Positions 33,205 through 42,363 of a stretch of 64,000 nucleotides of DNA are shown in pieces. The notes beneath the pieces were generated by a model. The model ran no database searches and was not told the DNA's origin. It worked only from the letters and a program-made list of their open reading frames with translations. Position numbers and translations under genes: made by a program. The stretch comes from Flavobacterium supellecticarium (GTDB lineage: Bacteria; Bacteroidota; Bacteroidia; Flavobacteriales; Flavobacteriaceae). Location of the stretch: contig NZ_SSNZ01000010.1 in NCBI RefSeq assembly GCF_004801375.1, positions 62,001-126,000 on the forward strand, read 5' to 3'. How positions within the stretch are numbered: position 1 is the stretch's first letter; each line of letters opens with the position of its first letter.

Positions 33205-34927
33205 TTGGATTCACTTTTTGTAACTGTATACGGATGGTAGTTCCTTTATTTTCGGTGCTTTCAATTAGCATTTTTCCATCGTTTTTACGGATCATATCGC
33301 TACAAAGCTGCATTCCCAGACCGGTACCGGTTTTTTCATGCGTTCCTTTTTTAGCAGCACTAAAGGTTTCATTATTCAAATGATTCAATAGTTCTAGAGG
33401 TATTCCCACACCGGAATCTTCGATACAAAGGATACAATGATCCGCTGTAACCTCAGCCGTAATAAAGATACGACCCTTTTCGGGAGTAAACTTTATCGCA
33501 TTATCCAAAAGATTTCGCAATACGATTTTTAACGAACTTGGATCGGCCAAAACAAAAGCACTTTTTGGGACCTGATTTTCAAAATGAATGTTTTTATCGG
33601 TCAGCAGCGGCTTATAATTAAAAGCAACCTGTTGTACGATCGAAAGTAGGTGTACCGATTCCTTATGGAAATAAAACTGTTTGGTTTGCAACATGGCCCA
33701 ATGAAGCAGATTGTCCAGTAAGTTATAGGAACCGTTGGCGATGGCACTGTTGTGATGTAAGAGTTTATCCAGTTCGTGATACTCTTTATTTTCGAGGCTT
33801 TTTAATAATTTGTCATTGCTGTTTTTTAAGGCATTTACCGACGAACGCAAATCATGACTAACAATGGAAAATAGTTGGTCTTTTGAGGCATTTAGTGCAT
33901 CCAGTTCATTCTTTTGCGATAAAATGATTTTATTGGTTTTACTCTTCTGACGGTAAAAGTAGATACCCGTTCCAAATAGGATCAGCAATAGTACGGAAGA
34001 ATAAAAAAAGCCATTCCTTTCGGCAATTTTAAGCTTGTTTTCGGCTTCAAGTACGTCGATTTCTTTTTCTTTTTGACGAACGGTAAACCGCTTTTCCAGA
34101 TCGGCTATCGCCCATATTTTATTTTGATCATTAAGCGAATCCCGCCAGTTTTCATATTCCTTCCGATAGGTTAGTGCCGTATTAAAATGCTTATTGTTTT
34201 CGGCTACCACAGCCATATTGAGCGCCGCATTCATTTTGAGCTGCGGATCTTTAATCTTTTTGGATAGCGCGTAGGCTTTTTCAAAATAGGGAATTGCCAG
34301 ATTGTCTTTATATTGTTCGTAATAGAGGTTGGCAATGTTCATATACGCAACGATAAGCGATACGGTGTCTTTCTCTTTTTGCAATAAAGCAAACCCCTCG
34401 GAAAGGTAGGTATCCGCATCTTTAAAATCGTTGAGGTGCAAATAGGAGAGACCAATATTATGGTATACGACACCTTTTTTAAAATCGTAACCGTTGGCCG
34501 GTGGCAGTTTGTTAATTTCAGTAAAATAAGCAATCGCTTTTTTATAATTGCCTTCTTCAAGGGCGATTTCACCAAGATAAAGATTGACTTTATAATAGAA
34601 TTGAAACGCTTTGGAGATGGTTTCAAATTCCTTTCGCGCTTCATGATTCAGTACTTTATTTTTAAAACTGAATCCCCTGAAATAATGACAATAGTCCGCA
34701 ACTTCGGTAGTGTTTGGCAAAGCGAGTTGCTTCATCGAATAGACCAAAGTGGAATCCCAGTTTTTCTCAAGAAAAAACTGAAGCGCTTTATAAAAATAGC
34801 GTTGGTCCTGATACTGCTTTGCTTTCTCTTGGATTACAGCATTCAGGGAAGACTGTTTTTGCGAAAAAAGAAAGGAGGGCACTAAAAGGAACAGGAAAAA
34901 AAATACGGATTTGTTGTTGGAAATCAT
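33197..34927 (-). CDS. TPR-containing sensor histidine kinase
   Basis: A 576-residue kinase. An N-terminal signal sequence (about 6-22) leads into a periplasmic array of TPR repeats (about 40-265; for example YHNIGLSYLHLNDFKDADTY and LPLL-free helices at 195-225). A membrane helix lies at about 306-325, followed by a coiled coil, HisKA with H358 in LFSIVSHDLRSS, and an ATPase domain with NAIKFTPEKG, GVGIP and GTGLGMQL boxes. TPR sensors of this kind are common in Bacteroidota. It overlaps the LytTR regulator by 8 bp, so kinase and regulator form a pair of mixed type. Confidence 0.93.
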   Translation of the reverse strand: MISNNKSVFFFLFLLVPSFLFSQKQSSLNAVIQEKAKQYQDQRYFYKALQFFLEKNWDSTLVYSMKQLALPNTTEVADYCHYFRGFSFKNKVLNHEARKEFETISKAFQFYYKVNLYLGEIALEEGNYKKAIAYFTEINKLPPANGYDFKKGVVYHNIGLSYLHLNDFKDADTYLSEGFALLQKEKDTVSLIVAYMNIANLYYEQYKDNLAIPYFEKAYALSKKIKDPQLKMNAALNMAVVAENNKHFNTALTYRKEYENWRDSLNDQNKIWAIADLEKRFTVRQKEKEIDVLEAENKLKIAERNGFFYSSVLLLILFGTGIYFYRQKSKTNKIILSQKNELDALNASKDQLFSIVSHDLRSSVNALKNSNDKLLKSLENKEYHELDKLLHHNSAIANGSYNLLDNLLHWAMLQTKQFYFHKESVHLLSIVQQVAFNYKPLLTDKNIHFENQVPKSAFVLADPSSLKIVLRNLLDNAIKFTPEKGRIFITAEVTADHCILCIEDSGVGIPLELLNHLNNETFSAAKKGTHEKTGTGLGMQLCSDMIRKNDGKMLIESTENKGTTIRIQLQKVNPNE

Positions 34928-34969
34928 AGGGTGTCTTTAGGAAACACAGATTGATTTTCGGTTTGCTGT

Positions 34970-35428
34970 TTAACTTTGTAATACCTGTGTTACGGTTCCT
35001 CTGGACGTTCTCGGATTGGCGTCATCCGGGATAAGATCTTCAATACGGGTTGTGATAATTTCTATTTTATCACTTTCAGAAAGCGGATGCAGGTAATTAA
35101 CATACCAAGGGTAATATTCCGGAGCGACCAGTTCGTTACTATTCGATTTTACAACCAGTTTTAATTCGTTTTTCGGGGGATTATCCAGATCCTGATAAAG
35201 TGTAATCGGTTCTTGTCCTAACAAGGTTTGCGGAATTAAAACAACGATTTTGATATTGATCACTCTTCCGTTGACGTTATTCTGAATTTCAGCGGATACC
35301 ATAGGTTCCAGATGATCGGCAGTTCTCACAATACCGGAAAGTCCCATACTTTTAGTATTGATCTGTGTTATTTGTAGAGGCTTTAACCGATTGAGGTTTT
35401 TGCTTGCTTTTTGTGTTGGTGCATCCAT
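34970..35428 (-). CDS. Hypothetical protein upstream of TPR kinase
   Basis: A 152-residue soluble protein that I do not recognise. It has a basic N-terminus (about 1-28), then alternating beta-like segments (INIKIVVLIPQTLLG, NELKLVVKSN, KIEIITTRI) and a PEYYPWYVNYLHPLSESD stretch. No signal peptide or Cys is evident. It lies 42 bp upstream of the TPR sensor kinase on the same strand and may share its transcript. Confidence 0.55.
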   Translation of the reverse strand: MDAPTQKASKNLNRLKPLQITQINTKSMGLSGIVRTADHLEPMVSAEIQNNVNGRVINIKIVVLIPQTLLGQEPITLYQDLDNPPKNELKLVVKSNSNELVAPEYYPWYVNYLHPLSESDKIEIITTRIEDLIPDDANPRTSRGTVTQVLQS

Positions 35429-35764
35429 AATAGTAAGGTTTAGTTTGGTCGAAAGTGGTAATTTATACGGCGTATAAAGATAATTGATTTATTTAACAAA
35501 TTTGTTTTTGGTATTGGGTATTTAAGTAAAGAATTTTGCGGAATAAAACGTTGTATTTGTTAAATAGAAAATCTTAAAATATTACATGAAAAGCATGAGT
35601 ATTCAAATGTTGTTTTTTTGAATGTATTTGAATCATAAGATATTTTTTGGATAAAATCGAAGAATATTATTTTTTGTCACAATACTCAAAAATAAAGACG
35701 GTGTTTTTACTTATGTTCTGATATTGATTTATTTATTATTTTTCCATTTTTAAATAAAGAGTGT
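35429..35764. other. AT-rich intergenic stretch, no gene seen
   Basis: About 335 bp, strongly AT-rich with many poly-T and poly-A runs. No open frame of note was found on either strand. It marks the shift from the flanking average composition to the AT-rich two-gene module that follows and could be part of a transferred segment. Confidence 0.5.
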
Positions 35765-36008
35765 ATGGAAAAAAAAAATAGTTGCATATTCACCTCAAAT
35801 GAAAGGTGATTTAGATGATGATTATACATTATTTGAGGATGGTCAAATTCTCCATGAATATGATGCAAACAGATATCCGGGAGGGTACAATTTAAAAAGA
35901 TATTTAACCGCAAAGGAATTAAAATATGGAGTAAAAGAGAGATTATTTAATGCGGCTTCAAAAAGTGACAAGGAATTAGTTCGTAAACTACTAGATTTTA
36001 ACGAATAG
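35765..36008 (+). pseudogene. Small conserved-looking gene frameshifted in an A10 tract
   Basis: The downstream part (ATG at 35799, 69 residues: FEDGQILHEYDANRYPGG followed by a helical Lys/Glu-rich tail) continues sensibly upstream as IVAYSPQMKGDLDDDYTLF, but the apparent native ATG at 35765 is out of frame by one base. The break is a run of ten As at 35769-35778; with nine As the protein would read MEKKIVAYSPQMKG and be about 80 residues. This may be a sequencing error, a true null, or transcriptional slippage used as a switch. The partner gene starts 15 bp downstream. Function unknown. Confidence 0.65.
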
Positions 36009-36022
36009 TTATTTTATTTGAC

Positions 36023-36769
36023 ATGTCAAGATTTGATTTAAACGCTGAAGAAGTGTATGAAATTTTACAGAAGAAGGGAATAAAAAAATTATATCATGCA
36101 AATACAGTAGCGACATCTCGTTTGTATTTAGAAAAAGAATACCTTCTTTCAAGACAATATGTTGAAGACAATAAGTTATATCAAACGTCTCAATATACTG
36201 ATGATAAAGATAAATTATTAGGAATATATGATGATATCTTTCTAGATATGGTCGATATACACGATTATTTACGCAAGCCGAACTTCTATGGACCATTTTT
36301 ATTTGTCTTTTCAAGTGAGATATTGCGATCTAATCTATTTTCAACTGTTAGAATAACCAAGAAAAACCCTGCTAGTTGGAGTTTAAGTGAGAATGAAGAT
36401 AATTGGTATTATTCTGAAATTAAAGATTTTGAGATAGACTATATGTCCGGGAATAAAGTACTTGATGTAGGGAAAATGATAATCATTAAAAAGACTAATA
36501 GTAAATTGTCATTAATTCCTCATTGTGTAGAATTTATATTGGATAATCCTAATATTGTTGTTGTTGATCATGAAGGTAAAGAATCTTATATAGTTGATGT
36601 GGTGAAAAAATATTTTTATGAAGTTTTTCCTGTAAATAAATATGATCATATAATAAAAAGTATTAGGCATAAAAATGTATTATTAAAGTGCTCATGTTGG
36701 AGGAAATATAACTATAAATTTAAGACTGATATAAATGATTTTAGAAGATTGTTTCATAAAACTCCATAA
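36023..36769 (+). CDS. Hypothetical protein, possibly ADP-ribosyltransferase-like fold
   Basis: A 248-residue AT-rich gene. The N-terminal part has KLYHANTVATSRLYLEKEYLLSR with H25 in an LYH strand, then a DDIFLDMVDIHDYL segment and a YGPFLFVFS strand. The LYH...(12-15)...GLLS-like arrangement recalls DarT and other ADP-ribosyltransferase-like proteins, but I cannot see a full catalytic triad, so this is a weak guess. It follows the small frameshifted gene after 15 bp, so the two may form a module such as a toxin and antitoxin. Base composition is more AT-rich than the neighbours. Confidence 0.6.
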   Translation: MSRFDLNAEEVYEILQKKGIKKLYHANTVATSRLYLEKEYLLSRQYVEDNKLYQTSQYTDDKDKLLGIYDDIFLDMVDIHDYLRKPNFYGPFLFVFSSEILRSNLFSTVRITKKNPASWSLSENEDNWYYSEIKDFEIDYMSGNKVLDVGKMIIIKKTNSKLSLIPHCVEFILDNPNIVVVDHEGKESYIVDVVKKYFYEVFPVNKYDHIIKSIRHKNVLLKCSCWRKYNYKFKTDINDFRRLFHKTP

Positions 36770-36828
36770 TGATAGAATGGTTATGACTTATAATCATAAC
36801 ACATAATATTAGGGTACAATAATTGAAA

Positions 36829-36864
36829 AAAAACACGCTTTCTGATTACAGGAAGCGTGTTTTT
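36829..36864 (+). terminator. Terminator after the AT-rich module
   Basis: AAAAACACGCTT pairs with AAGCGTGTTTTT in a stem of at least 12 bp around a loop of about 10 nt, with flanking A- and T-runs. Confidence 0.88.
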
Positions 36865-36955
36865 AATTAGGAATAAATAATAGTTGTTAACAAATTTTTT
36901 TGCGACCTTTTTTCTCAAATTATTTTTGTATTTATGCATTTTCCCAATTGACACT

Positions 36956-38947
36956 ATGAATACCCAACCCTATCCCATCCCTGAAAACGAACTGGAACGC
37001 TTAGCAGCACTAAAACGCTATAATATCCTGGATACGTTGCCGGATAATGCTTTTGACGATGCTACCAAATTGGTTTCGTATATCTGTGGCGTACCCATCG
37101 CTCATATTTCTTTTATCGATGCAAGCCGACAATGGTTTAAATCGGAAATTGGAATCGGCGTATCGGAAGTACCAAGGGAGATTTCGTTTTGTCAGTATAC
37201 CATTATGGAAACTAAAATGGTGGAAATCAACGATACCTTTTTAAACGAACAGTTTAAAGATGATCCGAATGTGACCGGAGGCTTTAAAATTCGGTTTTAT
37301 GCCGGAATTCCACTTACCACACCCGATGGATACAATATTGGAACGCTTTGTGCGATCGATCACGAGACCAAAGAACTCGATGAAAACCAGCGAAATGCGC
37401 TTTCAATCGTAGCAAAACACGTGATCAACCAATTGGAATTACGAACCAAAAATATCGAACTGGCGGCTCAGAAAAAAATTGCCGATAGAGCAGTTTTGGC
37501 AAAAGACAGTTTCCTGGCCAATATGAGTCATGAAATCCGAACGCCCTTAAATGCCATAATCGGTTTTACCGATCTTTTGGCGCAGACAAAACTAGATACC
37601 GTGCAGCACGATTATATCGATAGCGTACAAATAGCAGGTGAAAATTTATTATTGATCATTAATGATATTCTGGATCTTTCCAAAATCGAATCCGGTAATT
37701 TAACCATTGAATCCGAACCGTTTAATTTAAAAAAGACACTAAAACAGGTCTATAAGCTGTTAAAGGTTAAAGTTTCTAACGACATTGAGTTCAATCTCTT
37801 TTTAGATGCCGATATGCCGGAACACGTCATTGGTGATCAGGGTCGACTAAACCAGATTTTGGTAAACCTTGTCGGAAATGCACTTAAGTTTACTGAGGAA
37901 GGTGACGTAACCGTTTCGGTAAAAATGCTGGAAGAAACGGAAGACTATTATTCACTTAAATTTTCGGTAAAAGATACAGGAATTGGTATTCCCGAAGAAA
38001 AACTAAAAACGATTTTCGAACGTTTTACACAGGCGGAAGAAAGTACCACACGACGATTTGGCGGTACGGGATTGGGTCTTAGTATTGTAAAACAGTTAAT
38101 CGAACTACAACATGGCGAATTACAGGTAAAAAGTAAAGTTGGACGAGGTTCCGAGTTTTTCTTTGTACTGAACTATAAAAAATCGGATTATATCGAAACC
38201 AAAACCGAAGCGGCAGCCGGAGAAAGTCTTGGTAAACTTAGAATATTGCTTTGCGAAGACAATGTTTTAAACCAGAAACTGGCCAAAAGCGTGATTCATA
38301 ATTTTGGTTTTGATTTGGATATAGCCGAAAATGGCGAAATAGGAATCGAACTACTGTCAAAAAAGAGCTACGATGTGGTACTGATGGATCTTCAGATGCC
38401 GGTTAAAGACGGATATCAGACCACAGAATACATTCGAAATGAAATGAAATTGACCCTTCCAATTATAGCCATGACAGCCCATTCGCTTATTGGCGAACAA
38501 GAGCGTTGCTATGAAGCGGGAATGAATGCCTATGTTCCGAAACCGTTTAAACAGGCGATGCTTCTGGATGCGATTAAAACGGCTTTAAATCCGGAAAATA
38601 TACCAACACGCCGAAGAAAAGTTGATTTGTCTTTTATTGACGAAACAGCCTGTGGCGATCAGAATTTTAAAAAGGAAATCATCAATCTGTTCATCGAAAA
38701 AATTCCGGTTGACGTAGCAAACCTTAAGGAAGCTTTTTCCAGAGATGACTATGATGCGGTAAAACGACTCACACATAATATGAAATCCAGCCTGGATATG
38801 TTTATGCTGGCCGATCTTAGTAATTGTTTGTCCGTTATCGAAGCAGAAGCCTTACTGGAACGTTTTACAGCAATGGGAGAAGATGAAATCAACACCCTGG
38901 AAAGCGGAATTGTTGACGTAGTTAAATATTTAATAGAAGTACAATAA
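36956..38947 (+). CDS. Hybrid histidine kinase (GAF-HisKA-HATPase-REC-Hpt)
   Basis: A 663-residue soluble phosphorelay kinase. I start at the ATG at 36956 (MNTQPYPIP), which begins just ahead of the GAF domain (about 25-165); an upstream in-frame start would add a hydrophobic stretch derived from the leader. HisKA has H192 in NMSHEIRTPLNA, the ATPase has NALKFTEEG and GTGLGLSI boxes, the receiver has D478 in VVLMDLQMP and K529 in VPKPF, and a C-terminal Hpt domain has H607 in RLTHNMKSS. It is followed by a stand-alone receiver, a HEAT protein and a processive glycosyltransferase, suggesting control of polysaccharide synthesis. Confidence 0.94.
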   Translation: MNTQPYPIPENELERLAALKRYNILDTLPDNAFDDATKLVSYICGVPIAHISFIDASRQWFKSEIGIGVSEVPREISFCQYTIMETKMVEINDTFLNEQFKDDPNVTGGFKIRFYAGIPLTTPDGYNIGTLCAIDHETKELDENQRNALSIVAKHVINQLELRTKNIELAAQKKIADRAVLAKDSFLANMSHEIRTPLNAIIGFTDLLAQTKLDTVQHDYIDSVQIAGENLLLIINDILDLSKIESGNLTIESEPFNLKKTLKQVYKLLKVKVSNDIEFNLFLDADMPEHVIGDQGRLNQILVNLVGNALKFTEEGDVTVSVKMLEETEDYYSLKFSVKDTGIGIPEEKLKTIFERFTQAEESTTRRFGGTGLGLSIVKQLIELQHGELQVKSKVGRGSEFFFVLNYKKSDYIETKTEAAAGESLGKLRILLCEDNVLNQKLAKSVIHNFGFDLDIAENGEIGIELLSKKSYDVVLMDLQMPVKDGYQTTEYIRNEMKLTLPIIAMTAHSLIGEQERCYEAGMNAYVPKPFKQAMLLDAIKTALNPENIPTRRRKVDLSFIDETACGDQNFKKEIINLFIEKIPVDVANLKEAFSRDDYDAVKRLTHNMKSSLDMFMLADLSNCLSVIEAEALLERFTAMGEDEINTLESGIVDVVKYLIEVQ

Positions 38948-38958
38948 AAGAACGATAA

Positions 38959-38974
38959 GAGACCGCTTGGTCTC
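38959..38974 (+). other. Small intercistronic hairpin
   Basis: GAGACC-gctt-GGTCTC, a perfect 6-bp stem with a 4-nt loop, between the hybrid kinase and receiver genes. There is no T-run, so it may only modulate transcript stability. Confidence 0.5.
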
Positions 38975-39011
38975 ATTTATAAACGCTCGCTCCAAAATAA
39001 ATATAAAATCG

Positions 39012-39377
39012 ATGAGAATAGTTTTAGCGGAAGACAATGACATCCTACGCAAATCATTATCCTTTTTCTTAGAATCGAAAGGGTATGAGGTCGATCAGTT
39101 TTCAGATGGTAAAGAAGCATTGGAAGCCATTGAAACCAATAATTACGATTTGGTACTAACCGATATCAATATGCCGGGTAGTAGCGGAATGGAAATTACA
39201 CAATACATCCGCCAACGGATTCAATCGGATATTCCGGTAATCATACTCACTTCTTCCGGTGTAGAACAAACCGAATTGGATTCTTTCGACATAGGAGCCA
39301 ACGAATTTATTGCCAAACCGGTTAGCCCGGCGGTGCTTTTAGTGCGTATAAATAAGTTATTGGGTATTCGTATTTAA
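39012..39377 (+). CDS. Single-domain response regulator
   Basis: A 121-residue stand-alone receiver with E7/D8, phospho-acceptor D51 in LVLTDINMPGSSG, a TSSG segment and an AKPV lysine. I choose the ATG at 39012 because the receiver fold starts at MRIVLAEDND; an in-frame start 15 codons upstream has no support. Lacking an output domain, it probably works by protein contact, either with the hybrid kinase encoded 64 bp upstream or with the downstream membrane proteins. Confidence 0.93.
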   Translation: MRIVLAEDNDILRKSLSFFLESKGYEVDQFSDGKEALEAIETNNYDLVLTDINMPGSSGMEITQYIRQRIQSDIPVIILTSSGVEQTELDSFDIGANEFIAKPVSPAVLLVRINKLLGIRI

Positions 39378-39403
39378 TACAATTTATAATATACGCAGCT
39401 ACA

Positions 39404-40225
39404 ATGAAACACCTTTGGGAACTTTACACACATGGTACATGGAATGAACCTTTTTTAATCGGATCCATTTGCCTTTTTATGGCAGCTTCCGTTATCTTGT
39501 ATGTATTGATCATTAGTAGTCGGAATAGCCATATAAAAAATGAAAGACTTCGTACGGAATACGGTTTACTAATCGACAAGCTACTGTTTATGGTGGTTTT
39601 TGAAGACCTTCCGTTTTCGGAAATCATTCAGAATGAAAACTATAAAAAACTAAAGGACAACCGCTTTTTTAGAGAATTCACCACAGAATCGGTTATCAAT
39701 CTTCATAAAAATTACGAGGGCGTTTATGCGCGCAAGCTGGAACAGTTTTATAAGGATTCCGGATTAAAAAACGACTCCTTAAAAAAACTTAAAAGTTCGA
39801 AATGGAATGTTCGTTGCAAAGGCATTACCGAACTGGCTGAAATGAATGTTCACGAAGTTTTTGATACCCTACTGATCAGTTCCAAAGCGCGGAACAAAAC
39901 CCTGCAAATTACAGCCATCAGCGCTTGTATTAAACTGGAAGGTACAAAAGGAATCATACACCTGACCAAACATCCGTATCCGATCGACGACTGGACGCAG
40001 GTCAATATCATAGCGGCGTTTAAAAAGCACGATGTTGGCGATACGCAGGGCATTGAAGAGCTGTTGGAATCCAAAAATACTACTGTAGTGGCGTTGGGAT
40101 TAAAATTGATCAAAGAGCTAAAACTGACGCAAAAAGTACCGTTTGTCGAACAATTGGCAACACAGGCACCAAACACTTTTCTAAAATATGAAGCGCAAAG
40201 CGTATTGCAGCAATTAACCGATTAA
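39404..40225 (+). CDS. HEAT-repeat membrane protein linked to glycosyltransferase
   Basis: A 273-residue protein with one N-terminal membrane helix (about 18-37) and a cytoplasmic helical region whose second half (about 125-270) shows HEAT-like repeats (CKGITELAEMNVHEVFDTLL, LQITAISACIKLEG, VVALGLKLIKEL). It lies between a receiver protein and a processive glycosyltransferase with gaps of 26 and 10 bp. A scaffold or regulator of the glycosyltransferase, perhaps contacting the receiver, is the likely role. Confidence 0.75.
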   Translation: MKHLWELYTHGTWNEPFLIGSICLFMAASVILYVLIISSRNSHIKNERLRTEYGLLIDKLLFMVVFEDLPFSEIIQNENYKKLKDNRFFREFTTESVINLHKNYEGVYARKLEQFYKDSGLKNDSLKKLKSSKWNVRCKGITELAEMNVHEVFDTLLISSKARNKTLQITAISACIKLEGTKGIIHLTKHPYPIDDWTQVNIIAAFKKHDVGDTQGIEELLESKNTTVVALGLKLIKELKLTQKVPFVEQLATQAPNTFLKYEAQSVLQQLTD

Positions 40226-40235
40226 CCCTGGGCAG

Positions 40236-41666
40236 ATGACTTTTTTAAGTGATGAACTACTATTTTTTATCGATCTTTATTTAAACCTTATTCTGGGTTA
40301 TGCAATATTGATCATGTCTTCCTACCTGATATTGGCCTACTTGTCCGCAAAAGAATTGCGAAGCTATCTTAGAAAGAACAGTTTTGTCGATTATGATGTA
40401 TTGTTAACGAGTGAATTTGCACCCAAACTGTCCTTAATTGCACCAGCCTATAACGAAGGGTTTACGATTGAAGAAAATGTAAAATCCTTATTATCATTAA
40501 ATTACAACAACTATCAGGTGATTGTAGTGAACGATGGAAGTAAAGACGACTCGATGGAAATTCTGATCAATACCTACGATCTGGTACTGACAGATTTGGA
40601 GGTACATTCCAAAATTGAAACAAAGAAAATCAAAGGTTTGTACCGCTCCCGAAATGCAGCGTTTAAAAAACTCATTGTAGTCGACAAAGAGAACGGTGGT
40701 AAAGCCGATGCACTAAATGCAGGACTCAACATCGCCGAATATCCCTATGTGGTTTGTATTGACGTCGATTGTATTCTGGATAAAGATTCCTTACTCAAAT
40801 TGGCAAAACCCTTTTTGGAATCCTACGGCAAGCGGATTATTGCCACCGGAGGGGTGGTTCGGATTGCGAACCAATGTGTGATTAAAAACGGCCGTATGGT
40901 CGAAGTCAACGTTCCGGATCGTATGCTATCCCGAATTCAGGTTTTGGAATATTTACGCGCCTTTCTTTTGGGAAGAATGGCATGGGGAAGACTGGATGGT
41001 TTATTATTGATCAGTGGTGCTTTTGGTGCGTTTGATAAAGAAATCGCCTTACTGGCGGGAGGCTATAGCACCAAAACCGTAGGCGAGGACATGGAGCTGG
41101 TCGTACGAATGCGTCGTTATATGCTCGAAAACAAATTGCCGTATTCGGTGAGTTATATTCCCGATCCGCTATGCTGGACCGAAGCACCGGAAGATTTTAA
41201 GATCTTTAAAAAACAGCGAAGCCGCTGGATGCGTGGCACCATTGAAACGCTTAGTTTCCATAAAAAAATGTGCCTGAACCCGAAATACAAACTTTTGGGT
41301 ATGATCAGTATTCCGTATTGGACGTTATTTGAATTTCTGGCGCCCGGTATCGAATTTATCGGCGTGGTCACGACACTAGTATTTTTAGTATTAGGCTTAC
41401 TTAACTGGCATTTTTTCTTTTTATTGGTTTTGTTTGTCTATACTTTTTCGATTTTCTTTTCGGTTATCGCCTTATACTGCGAAGAACGTACCTACCATAA
41501 ATACCCCAAACAAGCCGATTTTTTAAAACTCTTGTTGGCAGCTTTTATAGAACCGTTCTATTTCCATCCGTTAACGGTATATGCCGCTTTAGTGGGCTAT
41601 AAAGACAAAATAAAAGGTACCAGTGGTTGGGGCGAAATGACCCGGAAGGGGTTTACGAAGAAGTAG
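40236..41666 (+). CDS. Processive family 2 glycosyltransferase (PgaC-like)
   Basis: A 476-residue inner membrane glycosyltransferase. It has an N-terminal membrane helix pair (about 9-37), a GT-A domain with D100 (VVNDGSKDD), D176-x-D178 (CIDVDCILD), the acceptor-site GED motif (283-285) and QRSRW (327-331), then three or four C-terminal helices. The D,D,D,QxxRW set marks processive enzymes such as poly-N-acetylglucosamine, hyaluronan or cellulose synthases. The end product cannot be assigned. It is the last gene of the hybrid kinase operon; no outer membrane export partner follows. Confidence 0.9.
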   Translation: MTFLSDELLFFIDLYLNLILGYAILIMSSYLILAYLSAKELRSYLRKNSFVDYDVLLTSEFAPKLSLIAPAYNEGFTIEENVKSLLSLNYNNYQVIVVNDGSKDDSMEILINTYDLVLTDLEVHSKIETKKIKGLYRSRNAAFKKLIVVDKENGGKADALNAGLNIAEYPYVVCIDVDCILDKDSLLKLAKPFLESYGKRIIATGGVVRIANQCVIKNGRMVEVNVPDRMLSRIQVLEYLRAFLLGRMAWGRLDGLLLISGAFGAFDKEIALLAGGYSTKTVGEDMELVVRMRRYMLENKLPYSVSYIPDPLCWTEAPEDFKIFKKQRSRWMRGTIETLSFHKKMCLNPKYKLLGMISIPYWTLFEFLAPGIEFIGVVTTLVFLVLGLLNWHFFFLLVLFVYTFSIFFSVIALYCEERTYHKYPKQADFLKLLLAAFIEPFYFHPLTVYAALVGYKDKIKGTSGWGEMTRKGFTKK

Positions 41667-41808
41667 GGAAATGAATTTCGAAATAGTTTTTTTTGTTTAA
41701 TCCCGTAGTATTGGGTATTAGTCGTAAACAACTCAAAAAGAACATTATTGCTTTAAAAAGACTGGAATTGTCATAATTACTACTGAAAAATACCCTGTTT
41801 TTATTTCG

Positions 41809-41816
41809 TATCTTTG
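41809..41816 (+). promoter_or_regulatory. Promoter -7 box for the nuclease/TIR pair
   Basis: TATCTTTG is a full match to TAnnTTTG, 43 bp upstream of the nuclease start at 41860. A TTG -33 box at the usual distance is not clear. Confidence 0.55.
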
Positions 41817-41859
41817 AGAAAGGTTGATTTTTTAGCATCTATAATTTTCAAAGCGAAGT

Positions 41860-42363
41860 ATGTATTTAACTTTTGATGAAATTGCTGATGGTGATCATTT
41901 TGAGGATTTGGTAGCAGATTTTTTTAGAGCGTTAACAAGTGACAACGAAAATAATATTACTAATGTTGAAATCTTTCCAACAGGAACAGGTACAGATGGC
42001 GGTAGGGATATTTTAATTGAATTTGATTTATCAGACGACATAAAAATTTTTAAGCGGAAATGGGTTGTACAATGTAAATTTCATGATGCAACGATTTCAC
42101 CGGCAGCAATTCAAACCGTCAATATTCCAACACTAATCCATTCGTATGGTGCTTCAGGATATTTGCTTATCTGTAAGAAGCGGCCTACTTCAGGATTGAC
42201 TAGTTTGTTTGAAAGATTAAATACGGAATGTAAAAACAGTTATAAATACGAATGTTGGAATGGCAATCTGTTTTTGAGCAAATTAATTATGAAAAAGAAT
42301 TTGCATCCCTTGTATTTTCCAAGATATAATGACTATATCAATTCATTTAAAACAAACTTATAA
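41860..42363 (+). CDS. Mrr-like restriction endonuclease domain protein
   Basis: A 167-residue protein with a PD-(D/E)xK nuclease core of the Mrr type: E15 in HFEDLVADFF, D50 in GTGTDGGRDILIE, and Q71-x-K73 in WVVQCKFH. Such enzymes cleave DNA, often modified or invading DNA. It has no winged helix or NTPase domain, so targeting must come from a partner. Its stop codon overlaps the start of the TIR-like gene by one base (TAATG), so the two are co-translated. The pair is AT-rich relative to the flanking housekeeping genes. Confidence 0.8.
   Translation: MYLTFDEIADGDHFEDLVADFFRALTSDNENNITNVEIFPTGTGTDGGRDILIEFDLSDDIKIFKRKWVVQCKFHDATISPAAIQTVNIPTLIHSYGASGYLLICKKRPTSGLTSLFERLNTECKNSYKYECWNGNLFLSKLIMKKNLHPLYFPRYNDYINSFKTNL

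Noticed and set aside
41671..41771. Small open frame after the glycosyltransferase that would become a 34-residue peptide if a T8 tract were T7
   Set aside because: Very short, no independent support, and homopolymer corrections can create many such frames by chance.
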